Positions 9,474-21,934 of a DNA stretch of 64,000 nt are shown one piece after another (positions within the stretch are counted from its first letter, which is position 1; every line of letters begins with the position of its first letter). The translations under genes and the position numbers were made by a program. The notes under the pieces are model-generated. The model made no database searches and was not told the origin of the DNA. It worked only from the letters and a program-made list of their open reading frames with translations. This DNA comes from Ambrosia x helenae (lineage: Eukaryota > Streptophyta > Magnoliopsida > Asterales > Asteraceae). The stretch spans positions 149,582,165 to 149,646,164 of the forward strand of contig CM061231.1 in the NCBI GenBank assembly GCA_030844895.1, given 5' to 3'.

Positions 9474-12067
9474 TGTGACACCCGGCATGTTCGGCTTAAA
9501 CATAATAGTAACATCTAAGTCTACCTTAGCGAGAAACGTTTATAAACAAACTTAACTGGGTTAGTTGAGTCGGGTCAAATTAGGATTGTCCAGGGTTCAA
9601 TGATCTGGAGGATCATTGGGAGTCGTTTTGGGAATACATTAGTACCGGGTTCCGTTGTTGGTGACATTACATGAACTAATTAAGTATATGTGTAGATTAT
9701 GGGTCGTGTGGTGGATTGTATACTTATACTTGCTTAAACGATGTACAAATGATTATACGTGCCTAAACATGCTAAGTATAGACTATGGATGCATGCTTAC
9801 GTGTTAAGATGTGTTAGAATGCGTTAAACACGACAAACTGGAAAAAGGTTAACATGTGTTAAAGAGTGCTGTTAACATGTGTTAAAAAGTGCTGATGACC
9901 TGAATGTGGAAATAGTGGGCGAATGTGGAAATGGAACTTGAGAAATGGGCGAATGTAGAAACAAAGTGGGCGAATGTGGAAAGATTCCACATTCGACCAT
10001 TACAAATGGGCGAATGTGGAAAAGTTCCACATTCGACCACATAAAATGGGCGAACCTGGACCTGGTATAAATACCATCCTTAGCCATTTTTCACCATTTC
10101 ACAAACCCTAAACGCCTCCAAACACTCTCTATCAGCTATTATCATTGGGGAAGGAGTTTTTGAGCTTGTTTTTCATAACCTAACTCTCTAAATCATTACA
10201 AGTGAAAATCTAAGGTGTGTTCTTCATTCCAAATCCTTTTTAAACAATTTTGACTTGTTTTCATCTAAACCCCAAGGGTCCAGATCTGATATCAACATGT
10301 TTTATGGGTAAAAACCTTCCTAATATCTTTCTAAATAAAACCTATTCATAAACAATGAGTTTTTATGCAAACTAAACATGTGTTAATATGATATTATGCA
10401 TTGTTTGATGATTACTTGTTGTATAGATGATATGACAACAACCTAGGGCTGTTATTAATGATGGGTTATGATTGAAACATGTTACCTTTGATTGTTGATG
10501 GTGTTTTGACGATTAAAGGGGTTTTTAGTTAGATTTAGGGCTTGTTTTTGGATAGTTATGATAAGGTTATGATAGGGTTTCTTGTTCATGATGAATCAAG
10601 TATGATGAGCTGATTATTGATTGATTTCAGAAAGTTTCCTAATTGGGTAATATTTTCATGCATGATGATGTGACATCTCCATAATTTACTATTTTAGGAA
10701 ACTTGTAAAACGGATAGATTTTGGGGTAAAATTGGTAGGGTTTCGTAGGAATATATTAATGATGCTTGACTGCTGTAACTCATGATGTTTCGTGATGTTT
10801 TCGGATGTTTTTGGACGCGTTTTTGAGTAAACAACACAGCAGGGTCGAACCTGGAACACCTTCGGCCAGTCGAACGGGCGAAGGTGGGTTCCAGGGGTCG
10901 AACCTGGAATCAAAAAGGGGCGAACGAACTAAAATGGGCGAAGGTGGGAGGAAAAGGGGCGAAGGTGGAGGTTCAAAGCCACATTCGACCAGTTAAGGCC
11001 ACCTTCGACCACCCCAAGCCACATTCGACCCTATGTTAGCAGAAATGAGATTTTTGATACAAACTAAGTGTTTTATGCTTGAACCTTGCATGTAATCTAT
11101 GTGTACTTGATTAGTTAGGGTAATGGGTCACCAACGGGATGTCGGGTCGGTCTAGTGTGTCGGTTAAACATTTAAACACGTTTTAAAACATACTTGGTTG
11201 TGATCTGGACAATCGGGGACTAGATAACCTTATGGTTATTAGTCGGAACACTTATGTGAACATTTTGATAGATCTCCGGTAGAGGGATTATCAAGGGCTA
11301 AACATCTTTACATATATTTGAGGAACGCTATCTAAGGTGAGTTCACGGCCCCACTTTTACTGCTTTAACTTTTGGGGGAGAAAACATGCGCTAAACTGTT
11401 TTGGTAATATATGTCATACTATGGTTTTGAACTTGTGTACTATGCGATCTTTTGAAAGTCCCGGGGGAAACCATGAATGTGCGGGGTTGCACAACGGGGG
11501 AAATGTGGATAGATCTATTGGGCGTGACCTGCCCCACTCGTCGGCTTGGAGGGCCGGGCGGGTGCATATTGTCTCGAACAGGAACATTATCGTGCTGAAC
11601 ATTACGGGCTGCTAAACATGCTAAACATTGCTAAACGTGTCCAGTAATGGTTTCCAATCGTAGTAGTAACAAAACATACGCCTAGCTAGCGTACTTGGTA
11701 ACATTGATATAGTATGGACATGGTAACACTTGGTAACTCTTTTTGAACAAACCTGTGAACTCACCAGCATTATATGTTGACGTCTTTTGGCATGTTTTTC
11801 TCAGGTCGCTAAGGTAGCTACAACGGGAACTAGGCGCACAAGTCTGCACGGGCGTCTAGAGTTAGGAGCATGGTCTTGTTAAACATTAAACAATGTCTTT
11901 TGGGTTGTAAACATTTAAAGCTTCCGCTACAGTTTATGCTTTTATAATTATATCTTTTGGGTATTGTGTTATGCATATAGTGTTGTTTATTGTGACCGTT
12001 GACTTGAATCCTGGTTTGTCATGCGCCTCGCGGTAAAACCCCGCAAGTGGAATTTGAGGGTGTGACA
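9474..12067 (+). repeat. Family 1 LTR 2 (middle LTR)
   Basis: Same ends as LTR 1 and flanked by a PPT on the left and a PBS on the right, so it serves as 3' LTR of internal 1 and 5' LTR of internal 2. TATA box at 10066-10073. It shares some variants with LTR 3 against LTR 1, and has private ones such as a 1-bp loss near 10575. Confidence 0.95.
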
Positions 12068-12685
12068 GATTGGTATCAGAGCCAATGGTTATAGTGAACT
12101 AGGACTGCATTTAGAGTCTAGTCTATAGCCGAGTCGCACACACTAGACGGTCACATACTTGAGTCGGTTTGGAACATGTACTAACTTTGTCGGGGTGTCT
12201 TTACATCATCATCGCACTTCTCTGTTACATCATCCGTCCTCGCTCTTGGCTTTACACACTCTTATGTTCTTCTTCGGGGATTGAAGGAGAAGGAGTTGAC
12301 TCGTTGGTTTTTGCACGGCAGTGTCGTGTATTGGGGTAGTCTTGCGTACTCTCGAGGTCTGTCCAGGATTCGGACGTCTCCCTTTCGTACCCCAATAGAC
12401 GCACTTGCTTACACATTATCTTGTGCACTTATGCTTGTGATAGCATGATGCTAGATGCCGACATTCGGCGACTTGAGTTCAAGCTGAGGGAAAGCTTGGA
12501 GGACCATGTAGAGCAGTTTATCATTTCGGGTGCACACGAAATCATAAACTGAAATGCATGAGAATTCAAGTGGACTCTGAACTTGGATGCATAGTCCCGG
12601 ATTGGGTCTAGGCGTAACTTTTCTAGCTACTAGTGGTTGACACTAGCAGTGAATCTGAATCTCTCGATTTCTGATTTGTCAGATC
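12068..12685 (+). other. Primer binding site and leader, internal region 2
   Basis: Near-identical repeat of 4051-4668. PBS at about 12071-12083; the leader stem arm TATTGGGGTA is at 12329-12338. Confidence 0.85.
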
Positions 12686-15600
12686 ATGTCGGGCGCACGT
12701 GGTGGTGGACGTCGTGGTGGTGGTCGTGGCGGCGGTGGTCGTGGCGGTGGTCGTGGTAACATCAACATGACCCAAGCAGAGCTGAACAACTTGCTTCAAC
12801 AGCAAGTGAACATAGCCTTGGCTGCTTTCCAGGCCGGGCACAATGCTATGGGTGGTAAGTTGGTTCTTACCTGCCTTGTTTCGTTCTTGGGTGTCATGTT
12901 TCCTTTGTGGTTTATCTTTGTGTCGTGTTTCAGGTGCTGCTGTCAACCCGCCTCCACCTCAGTGTTCTTACAAGAAGTTTAGGGACTGTCAGCCCCACAA
13001 CTTCGCTGGAACTGAAGGGGCAGTGGGACTGCTCCGATGGTTGGAGAAGGTTGAATCTGTTTTCTTGATGTGTAACTGTCCTGTTGAGGACCGGGTCAAG
13101 TATGCCACTGCGACATTTGAGGGTCCTGCTTTGACATGGTGGAATGCTACGACGCAGAACATGGGCTTGGGGGAAGCTCATGCTATGCTTTGGGCGGATT
13201 TTGTTCAGTTATTGAAGAGCGAGTACTGTCCCAGGGAGGAAGTGCAGAAGTTGGAACATGAAGTCTGGAACTACAAGATGGTGGGGTCCGAGATTGAAGA
13301 GTATACTGTGCGACGCAATGAGCTGGCGGTGTTGTGTCCTGACATGCACACACCTGAGTACCGTAGGATTGAGCACTACATCTCTGGGTTGGTGCCGGAG
13401 ATTGCTGGGTTAGTGGCTGCTGGGAACCTCCCTACACTGGCTGAGGTCGTCCGTTCTGCACACAAGATGACCAACATGAAGATTTTGGAAGGTGCTTTAC
13501 CTCCCAAGGGCTCGACTGTGAAGGGTTCTGAGGGCAACAAGAGGAAATGGGAGAATGTGAGTAAGAGTGCAGTGCCGGCGCCGTCTCAACCGGCCAAGAA
13601 GATTGAAGGATCTGGGTCGTCTTCTTCGCAGAAGACAGGTGGATACATTGGGAAGCATCCCAAGTGTAACAAGTGTGGCTTTCACCATTCTGGGAATTGT
13701 GATCGAGCTCGTTGTCATCGGTGCCATCAGTTGGGGCACCATGCTAAGGATTGCAAGGTGGCGCTCACCCCAACTCAAACTCCTGCGGCTACTCCTGCTC
13801 CTGCTGCTCAGGGGACTCAGGGAGGCAGGGGTGTTACAACTGTGGTGACACGGGACATTTCAAGCGTGATTGTCCCAAACTGAAGCAGGGCGATAACGGG
13901 AGGGGCGGGAACGGTAACGGGAATGGCGGCGGAGGCAGGACTGCGCTTGCTTTCGTCATTGGGTCTGCGGAGGCTAGGCAGGATCCAGACACAGTTACCG
14001 GTACGTTCCTTCTCAACAATCGCTATGTTTCTGTTTTATTTGATTCTGGTGCCGATAAGAGCTTCGTATCTGTGGATGTTAGTCAGTTGCTAGATATAAT
14101 ACCCACACCTTTAGAGGCTAAGTATTTGATAGAATTGGCTAACGGTAAGAACATCGAGGCGACTCATATCCTTAGGGAGTGTCACTTGGAACTGTCGGGT
14201 CTGTCATTCCCCATTGACCTTATGCCTGTACCTTTGGGTAGTTTCGATGTCGTTGTGGGCATGGATTGGTTATCGTTGTATCGTGCAGAGATTGTTTGCT
14301 TTGACAAGGTTATTCGGATCCCTCTCCCCGATGGAGAGATTCTTTCGGTTCATGGCGAGAAAAGCGGTGCTCCGCTGAGTATCATTTCTAGCATGAAAGC
14401 CCGTAGGTATCTTCGAAAGGGCTGTTCGGCCATTTTGGCACTTGTAAACGTTTCTACTGACGATGAGAAGAAGATCGAGGATATCCCGGTGGTTCGTGAC
14501 TTTTCTGATGTGTTTCCTGACGATTTGCCTGGTCTTCCTCCCCATCGTCAGGTTGAGTTTGGTATTGATCTCGCTCCGGGCGCAGCTCCTATTGCCCGAG
14601 CCCCGTATCGTCTTGCACCACCCGAGATGCAAGAGTTATCCAGCCAGTTACAGGAACTCTTGGAAAAGGGTTTCATTCGACCGAGCTCGTCCCCGTGGGG
14701 AGCTCCTATTTTGTTTGTGAAGAAAAAGGATGGGAGCCTTCGTATGTGTATCGATTACCGTGAGCTGAACAAAGTGACCATCAAGAATCGTTATCCTCTT
14801 CCTCGCATTGATGATCTCTTTGACCAGCTTCAGGGCTCCAGCTACTACTCGAAGATTGACTTGCGGTCCGGTTATCACCAGTTACGCGTCAGGGAAGCTG
14901 ACATACAGAAGACTGCTTTTCGCACTCGTTATGGCCATTTTGAGTTCTTGGTCATGCCTTTCGGTCTCACTAACGCACCGGCAGTGTTCATGGATTTGAT
15001 GAACCGTGTTTGTAAGCCGTACCTTGATAAGTTCGTTATCGTGTTCATTGATGACATTCTGATTTATTCCAAGAACAAGGCGGATCATGAGGAACATCTG
15101 CGGTTGGTCTTGGAACTTTTGAGACGGGAGCAGTTGTATGCTAAGTTCTCAAAGTGTGATTTTTGGTTACGCGAAGTTCAATTCCTAGGGCATGTGGTGA
15201 ATGAACTGGGAATTCATGTCGATCCGGCTAAGATCGAAGCTATTAAAGACGGGGAAGCACCAAAGACGCCATCTGAGGTGCGGCAATTCCTGGGTCTTGC
15301 AGGTTACTATCGGCGGTTTATCGAGGGATTTTCGAAGATCGCTCAACCCCTCACTGCTCTCACCCAGAAGGACCGAAAGTTCGACTGGGGCGAACTACAG
15401 GAATCAGCATTTCAGATGCTGAAGCTTAAACTTTGTTCTGCTCCTATCTTATCCTTACCCGAGGGTACGGATGATTTTGTGGTGTACTGTGATGCTTCGA
15501 TTCGGGGTCTCGGTTGCGTGTTGATGCAACGCGGGAAGGTTATCGCTTACGCTTCTCGTCAACTCAAGGTTCACGAGAAGAACTATACTACTCACGACTT

Positions 15601-17346
15601 GGAGCTGGGTGCAGTAGTCTTTGCGTTGAAAATCTGGAGACATTACTTGTACGGTACCAAGTGTGAAGTTTACACCGATCACAAGAGTCTCCAGCATATT
15701 TTCGACCAGAAGGTGTTAAACATGCGGCAGCGTCGTTGGGTTGAACTTTTGAACGATTACGACTGTGCGATCAAATACCATCCTGGCAAGGCAAACGTTG
15801 TGGCGGATGCCTTGAGCAGGAAGGAGTCGGCGAAGCCTCGGCGTGTCCGAGCCTTGCAGCTTACCATTCATTCCTCCTTGCCTGACCGGATCCGTTCGGC
15901 TCAGGCGGATGCCTTAAAGGAGGAAAACCTTAAGGCCGAAACGATGCACAGTGCGGACAAACACCTTGAGCTTAGGTCTGATGGCCTACACTACTTCGCT
16001 GGGCGTGTTTGGGTTCCTTTACTCGGGGGATTACGGGAGCTTGTCTTGGACGAGGCTCACAAATCCCGGTATTCTATTCATCCAGGCTCCGATAAGATGT
16101 ATCAGGATCTGAAGATACTTTATTGGTGGCCGAACATGAAGGCTGATATAGCCTCCTATGTGAGCAAATGCTTGACCTGTGCTAAGGTCAAGGTGGAGTA
16201 TCAGAAGCCGTCTGGTCTCCTACAGCAACCTGAGATTCCAGAATGGAAATGGGAGCGGATCACGATGGATTTCGTCACCAAACTACCGAGATCACCAAGT
16301 GGTTGCGACATGATTTGGGTGATCGTCGACCGGTTGACGAAATCGGCACACTTCATACCTATTAAGGAAACGGATGGACTCGAGCGGTTGGCTCGACTCT
16401 ACCTTAAGGAGGTGGTCTCTCGGCACGGGGTGCCTGTTTCTATCATTTCTGATCGTGATTCCCGCTTTGCTTCGCGGTTCTGGAAGGCTCTTCATAAGGC
16501 CTTGGGTACTCAGCTGGATATGAGTACGGCTTATCATCCGCAAACTGACGGGCAGAGTGAGCGGACGATACAAACACTGGAGGACATGCTGCGGGCATGT
16601 GTCATCGATTTTGGCAAGGGTTGGGAGACTCACCTGCCGTTGGTGGAGTTCTCCTACAACAACAGCTACCACTCCAGTATCGGGGCAGCTCCGTTCGAAG
16701 CTCTGTATGGACGGAAATGCCGATCTCCCTTGTGTTGGGCCGAGGTGGGCGAGAGTCAGCTCACTGGCCCGGAACTGGTGTACGAAACTTCGGAGAAAAT
16801 CGTACAGATCCGTAATCGTTTGGCAGCTGCGCGGGATCGTCAGAAGAGCTATGCCGATCGCCGTCGCAAACCGCTAGAGTTCAGGTTGGGGACAAGGTGC
16901 TTCTGAAAGTTTCACCATGGAAGGGCGTCATACGCTTTGGAAAGCGTGGCAAGCTTAACCCTCGTTACGTCGGACCGTTCGCAATCCTGGAACGGATTGG
17001 GCCGGTGGCGTACAGACTTGATTTACCGACGGAGCTCGGTAATGTTCACAACGTCTTCCATGTGTCTAACTTAAGGAAGTGTTTGGCTGATGAATCTCTT
17101 GTTGTGCCACTGGAAGAGATCAAGGTTGATGATCGTCTTCGCATTGTGGAGGAACCCGTGGAGATTCTGGACTACAAGATTCGTAGCCTTCGGCGGAGTA
17201 AAATCCGCATTGTTAAAGTTCGTTGGAACTCGGATCGTGGACCGGAGTTCACGTGGGAACGAGAGGACCAGATGAAGGCTAAGTACCCTCATCTCTTTCC
17301 AAAGCGCGCGTTCGAATCCAGGCATGTTACTGCTGAAGCAGAGTGA
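12686..17346 (+). pseudogene. Gag-Pol polyprotein, internal 2, two frameshifts
   Basis: Same exon-intron structure as the intact copy 8 kb upstream: exon 1 12686-12854, intron 12855-12933, exon 2 from 12934. A 1-bp deletion in a G run near 13820 ends the gag frame at 13883, between the two zinc knuckles. Pol then stays open to 16906, where a second 1-bp deletion near 16880 separates the GPY/F and chromodomain-like end (16897-17346). Protease, RT (FIDD) and integrase residues are otherwise kept. Either recent decay or base-calling error in short runs; the intact neighbour could supply proteins in trans. Confidence 0.9.
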
Positions 17347-17489
17347 ATCTCGGGGCGAGATTCCCTTTCAACGTGGGGATGATGTGACCACCGGTAACTT
17401 TTCTTTTCGTTTTCTTCCTTTTCGTCTTTTTTTTCATTTTTGGGCTTCGTGCAATTTTCGGGACGAAAATTCTTTCAACGTGGGGATGA
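17346..17489 (+). promoter_or_regulatory. Duplicated hairpin plus PPT module, internal 2
   Basis: Same two-module layout as at 9331-9473: AATCTCG/CGAGATT hairpin right after the stop, AATTTTCG/CGAAAATT hairpin about 106 bp later, each followed by TTTCAACGTGGGGATGATG. Confidence 0.8.
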
Positions 17490-20086
17490 TGTGACACCCG
17501 GCATGTTCGGCTTAAACATAATAGTAACATCTAAGTCTACCTTAGCGAGAAACGTTTATAAACAAACTTAACTGGGTTAGTTGAGTCGGGTCAAATTAGG
17601 ATTGTCCAGGGTTCAATGATCTGGAGGATCATTGGGAGTCGTTTTGGGAATACATTAGTACCGGGTTCCGTTGTTGGTGACATTACATGAACTAATTAAG
17701 TATATGTGTAGATTATGGGTCGTGTGGTGGATTGTATACTTATACTTGCTTAAACGATGTACAAATGATTATACGTGCCTAAACATGCTAAGTATAGACT
17801 ATGGATGCATGCTTACGTGTTAAGATGTGTTAGAATGCGTTAAACACGACAAACTGGAAAAAGGTTAACATGTGTTAAAGAGTGCTGTTAACATGTGTTA
17901 AAAAGTGCTGATGACCTGAATGTGGAAATAGTGGGCGAATGTGGAAATGGAACTTGAGAAATGGGCGAATGTAGAAACAAAGTGGGCGAATGTGGAAAGA
18001 TTCCACATTCGACCATTACAAAATGGGCGAATGTGGAAAAGTTCCACATTCGACCACATAAAATGGGCGAACCTGGACCTGGTATAAATACCATCCTTAG
18101 CCATTTTTCACCATTTCACAAACCCTAAACGCCTCCAAACACTCTCTATCAGCTATTATCATTGGGGAAGGAGTTTTTGAGCTTGTTTTTCATAACCTAA
18201 CTCTCTAAATCATTACAAGTGAAAATCTAAGGTGTGTTCTTCATTCCAAATCCTTTTTAAACAATTTTGACTTGTTTTCATCTAAACCCCAAGGGTCCAG
18301 ATCTGATATCAACATGTTTTATGGGTAAAAACCTTCCTAATATCTTTCTAAATAAAACCTATTCATAAACAATGAGTTTTTATGCAAACTAAACATGTGT
18401 TAATATGATATTATGCATTGTTTGATGATTACTTGTTGTATAGATGATATGACAACAACCTAGGGCTGTTATTAATGATGGGTTATGATTGAAACATGTT
18501 ACCTTTGATTGTTGATGGTGTTTTGACGATTAAAGGGGTTTTTAGTTAGATTTAGGGCTTGTTTTTGGATAGTTATGATAAGGTTATGATAAGGGTTTCT
18601 TGTTCATGATGAATCAAGTATGATGAGCTGATTATTGATTGATTTCAGAAAGTTTCCTAATTGGGTAATATTTTCATGCATGATGATGTGACATCTCCAT
18701 AATTTACTATTTTAGGAAACTTGTAAAACGGATAGATTTTGGGGTAAAATTGGTAGGGTTTCGTAGGAATATATTAATGATGCTTGACTGCTGTAACTCA
18801 TGATGTTTCGTGATGTTTTCGGATGTTTTTGGACGCGTTTTTGAGTAAACAACACAGCAGGGTCGAACCTGGAACACCTTCGGCCAGTCAAACGGGCGAA
18901 GGTGGGTTCCAGGGGTCGAACCTGGAATCAAAAAGGGGCGAACGAACTAAAATGGGCGAAGGTGGGAGGAAAAGGGGCGAAGGTGGAGGTTCAAAGCCAC
19001 ATTCGACCAGTTAAGGCCACCTTCGACCACCCCAAAGCCACATTCGACCCTATGTTAGCAGAAATGAGATTTTTGATACAAACTAAGTGTTTTATGCTTG
19101 AACCTTGCATGTAATCTATGTGTACTTGATTAGTTAGGGTAATGGGTCACCAACGGGATGTCGGGTCGGTCTAGTGTGTCGGCTAAACATTTAAACACGT
19201 TTTAAAACATACTTGGTTGTGATCTGGACAATCGGGGACTAGATAACCTTATGGTTATTAGTCGGAACACTTATGTGAACATTTTGATAGATCTCCGGTA
19301 GAGGGATTATCAAGGGCTAAACATCTTTACATATATTTGAGGAACGCTATCTAAGGTGAGTTCACGGCCCCACTTTTACTGCTTTAACTTTTGGGGGAGA
19401 AAACATGCGCTAAACTGTTTTGGTAATATATGTCATACTATGGTTTTGAACTTGTGTACTATGCGATCTTTTGAAAGTCCCGGGGGAAACCATGAATGTG
19501 CGGGGTTGCACAACGGGGGAAATGTGGATAGATCTATTGGGCGTGACCTGCCCCACTCGTCGGCTTGGAGGGCCGGGCGGGTGCATATTGTCTCGAACAG
19601 GAACATTATCGTGCTGAACATTACGGGCTGCTAAACATGCTAAACATTGCTAAACGTGTCCAGTAATGGTTTCCAATCGTAGTAGTAACAAAACATACGC
19701 CTAGCTAGCGTACTTGGTAACATTGATATAGTATGGACATGGTAACACTTGGTAACTCTTTTTGAACAAACCTGTGAACTCACCAGCATAATATGTTGAC
19801 GTCTTTTGGCATGTTTTTCTCAGGTCGCTAAGGTAGCTACAACGGGAACTAGGCGCACAAGTCTGCACGGGCGTCTAGAGTTAGGAGCATGGTCTTGTTA
19901 AACATTAAACAATGTCTTTTGGGTTGTAAACATTTAAAGCTTCCGCTACAGTTTATGCTTTTATAATTATATCTTTTGGGTATTGTGTTATGCATATAGT
20001 GTTGTTTATTGTGACCGTTGACTTGAATCCTGGTTTGTCATGCGCCTCGCGGTAAAACCCCGCAAGTGGAATTTGAGAGTGTGACA
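17490..20086 (+). repeat. Family 1 LTR 3 (3' LTR)
   Basis: 2,597 bp, TATA box at 18083-18090, ends GAGAGTGTGACA where the other LTRs have GAGGGTGTGACA, then the CTTCT target duplication. Its variants are a mix of those in LTR 1 and LTR 2. Confidence 0.95.
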
Positions 20087-21050
20087 CTTCTCATCTAGTG
20101 AAGACATAGTTTTTTTGGACAAAACAATGTTTCAAAACATGAAATTAGCTCTAAGATTTTGTTTGGGGCTATGAAAAGACTATTAGCATTCAAAAAATTG
20201 ATTATAATGAAGTATATATAATAATATAGAGGGGGTTGAAAGGTCTCACATTTAAGATGCATCATAGGTTAGGTTGTATTTTGTGTTTTAAAAATTGGAC
20301 ATAAGGGCATAATTGGGATAAGATTTTAGGATGCGAGGTATTGGATTATGTTAAATTTACTAATCTACCATTCTAAGTGTCTTAATAGTCACAAGTATGC
20401 CAATAAAATGACTATCTTAGCCATCACTCCTCCTTAATAAGATAATATAGATAGGGTAGGCGGTGTGGCTTATGGGTATCACCTCGATACCTAGTATCGG
20501 TGGTGGATTCAGTATATGTTTTTACGGGGAACACAAATTGGTTGGGTTAAAGAAGGAACACTAAAACAAGTCGGGTTAAAATAGGTAAGGTAAAACCATT
20601 TATACTTATCTACTTAAGGATATTGTAAAAACTATTCTACATTTGAAAAAAATTACAAAAACATATCAATTTTTATTACTCATATTGGTACATTTAATAA
20701 ATCTTTAATGTTTGGTTAAAGTTCTTTTACTAATATATCTTTTGTAAATATACATCTTCACACAAAAAGAAAATTCTTAGTTATATATTTTTTAAAAACT
20801 TAATAATGAATGTTAAAATAATAAGATTAACTAAATAGTTGATAATTTGTATAGTAATGTAATCAATAAGAAGATAAAATCCAATTCCAACACATATACA
20901 CATGCAGAAAGGACAAATAATATTAAATATATTACCTTGACTATAATTAAAAAAATAACTTTATATCATCTTTTGACTTTGACTGTATTTATTAGCAATC
21001 TCCTTCTTTTGCTCCATATCAACATTTTTTTGAAACGCTAATTTTTTTGT

Positions 21051-21122
21051 CACCCATGGGATTTGAATGCCTCACTACTTGAAAAGGCAAAGTCTTATCC
21101 AACACTTTGATACCACTAGGCC
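21051..21122 (-). repeat. tRNA-derived SINE-like sequence
   Basis: On the minus strand GGCCTAGTGGTATCAAAG resembles an A box and GCATTCAAATCCC a degenerate B box about 50 bp later, followed by A-rich sequence. This fits a worn tRNA-derived SINE head. The copy 2 equivalent is 61368-61439. Confidence 0.45.
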
Positions 21123-21273
21123 AAAAGCCCTTTGGTTGCTCCAAATAAACATGACCGCCTATTTGTATACCAGCTTGTCAACCCAAAATTGGAAACCTAA
21201 ACCGAACTCAACGAAGTAATCATATTTATTACTAAAATAAATATAGACATTTCAACTTAGTCGTTTTTTAAAA

Positions 21274-21303
21274 CTAGAAAGGTGCCCGCGTTGTTGCGGC
21301 GGA
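21274..21303 (-). mobile_element. Helitron-like 3' terminus
   Basis: Reading the minus strand, a CCGC...GCGG hairpin is followed about 8 nt later by CTAG and then T, the usual Helitron 3' end (hairpin, CTRR, insertion before T). The body would lie at higher coordinates; I could not place the TC 5' end. The copy 2 equivalent is at 61593. Confidence 0.45.
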
Positions 21304-21934
21304 GACACAATACAAAAACAGTGGTTTCATAGAATGGTGATTGCGCTAGGTACAACTCTACGCGTTACATCTTCAAATTTGTACCCATATAAAAAAATGT
21401 CCTTTACGTGTCTGGTGTAACGTTATACAAACTAATGTTGTTATGTTTACCATATATATTCAAAAGTAATTTATAACATATTATTATGTTTATTTAAATA
21501 AGATGTATAGCTAGCTACACATGCAGGTGAAATTAGCAACATGGCAAGTGTTGCAATGCAGATTGTTGCATCTTCTATATATGTTGGTTCCCAAAGAAGG
21601 TTCTTACACCTTCTCATTAGAGTCGTTAATCATTTAATCGACTCAATAGTTTAATCAATGCTCAAATGAACCTCTATTCGTTATATGAACCAATAGACAT
21701 GCTAAGAAGACTCAGTCCTCAACTTGAGCAAAAGGCAATGTTCTAATAATAGGTCTAATATATCTCCCACAACTTGTAATAAAAGTTGTTACTAATATAA
21801 GAAAAATGTTGTCCATGTTACCTTTGAACTTTTATTAAATAGAATTAATTAATTGGAGTTTATTAAATGAAGTTTGTTAAGTTAATGTGAAATTCCAATT
21901 CTATCTCACTAAAACCCATTATATAGCAGTATAG

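Larger units (their letters stand above)
1456..20086 (+). mobile_element. Ty3/gypsy family 1, tandem LTR-int-LTR-int-LTR
   Basis: One insertion unit bounded by TGTGACACCC at the left, GTGTGACA at the right, and the 5-bp target duplication CTTCT (1451-1455 and 20087-20091). It holds three LTRs (1456-4050, 9474-12067, 17490-20086) and two internal regions. Pol order is protease, RT, RNase H, integrase. A degenerate chromodomain-like C-terminus and LTRs of about 2.6 kb suggest the Tekay/Del chromovirus group; this is inferred. The three LTRs differ at only about 15 positions by eye, so the array is young. Copy 2 of the host duplication has the empty site at 60339-60343. Confidence 0.95.
20087..21934. 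repeat. Host segmental duplication, copy 1, middle part
   Basis: AT-rich host sequence matching 60339-62252. Copy 2 has about 63 bp near 60657-60719 that copy 1 lacks (junction near 20405). It includes a tRNA-like SINE remnant and a Helitron-like end. I see no open gene here. Confidence 0.85.

Noticed and set aside
21051..21122. A functional tRNA gene
   Set aside because: A and B boxes are degenerate and the ends do not pair as an acceptor stem; a SINE remnant is the better reading.
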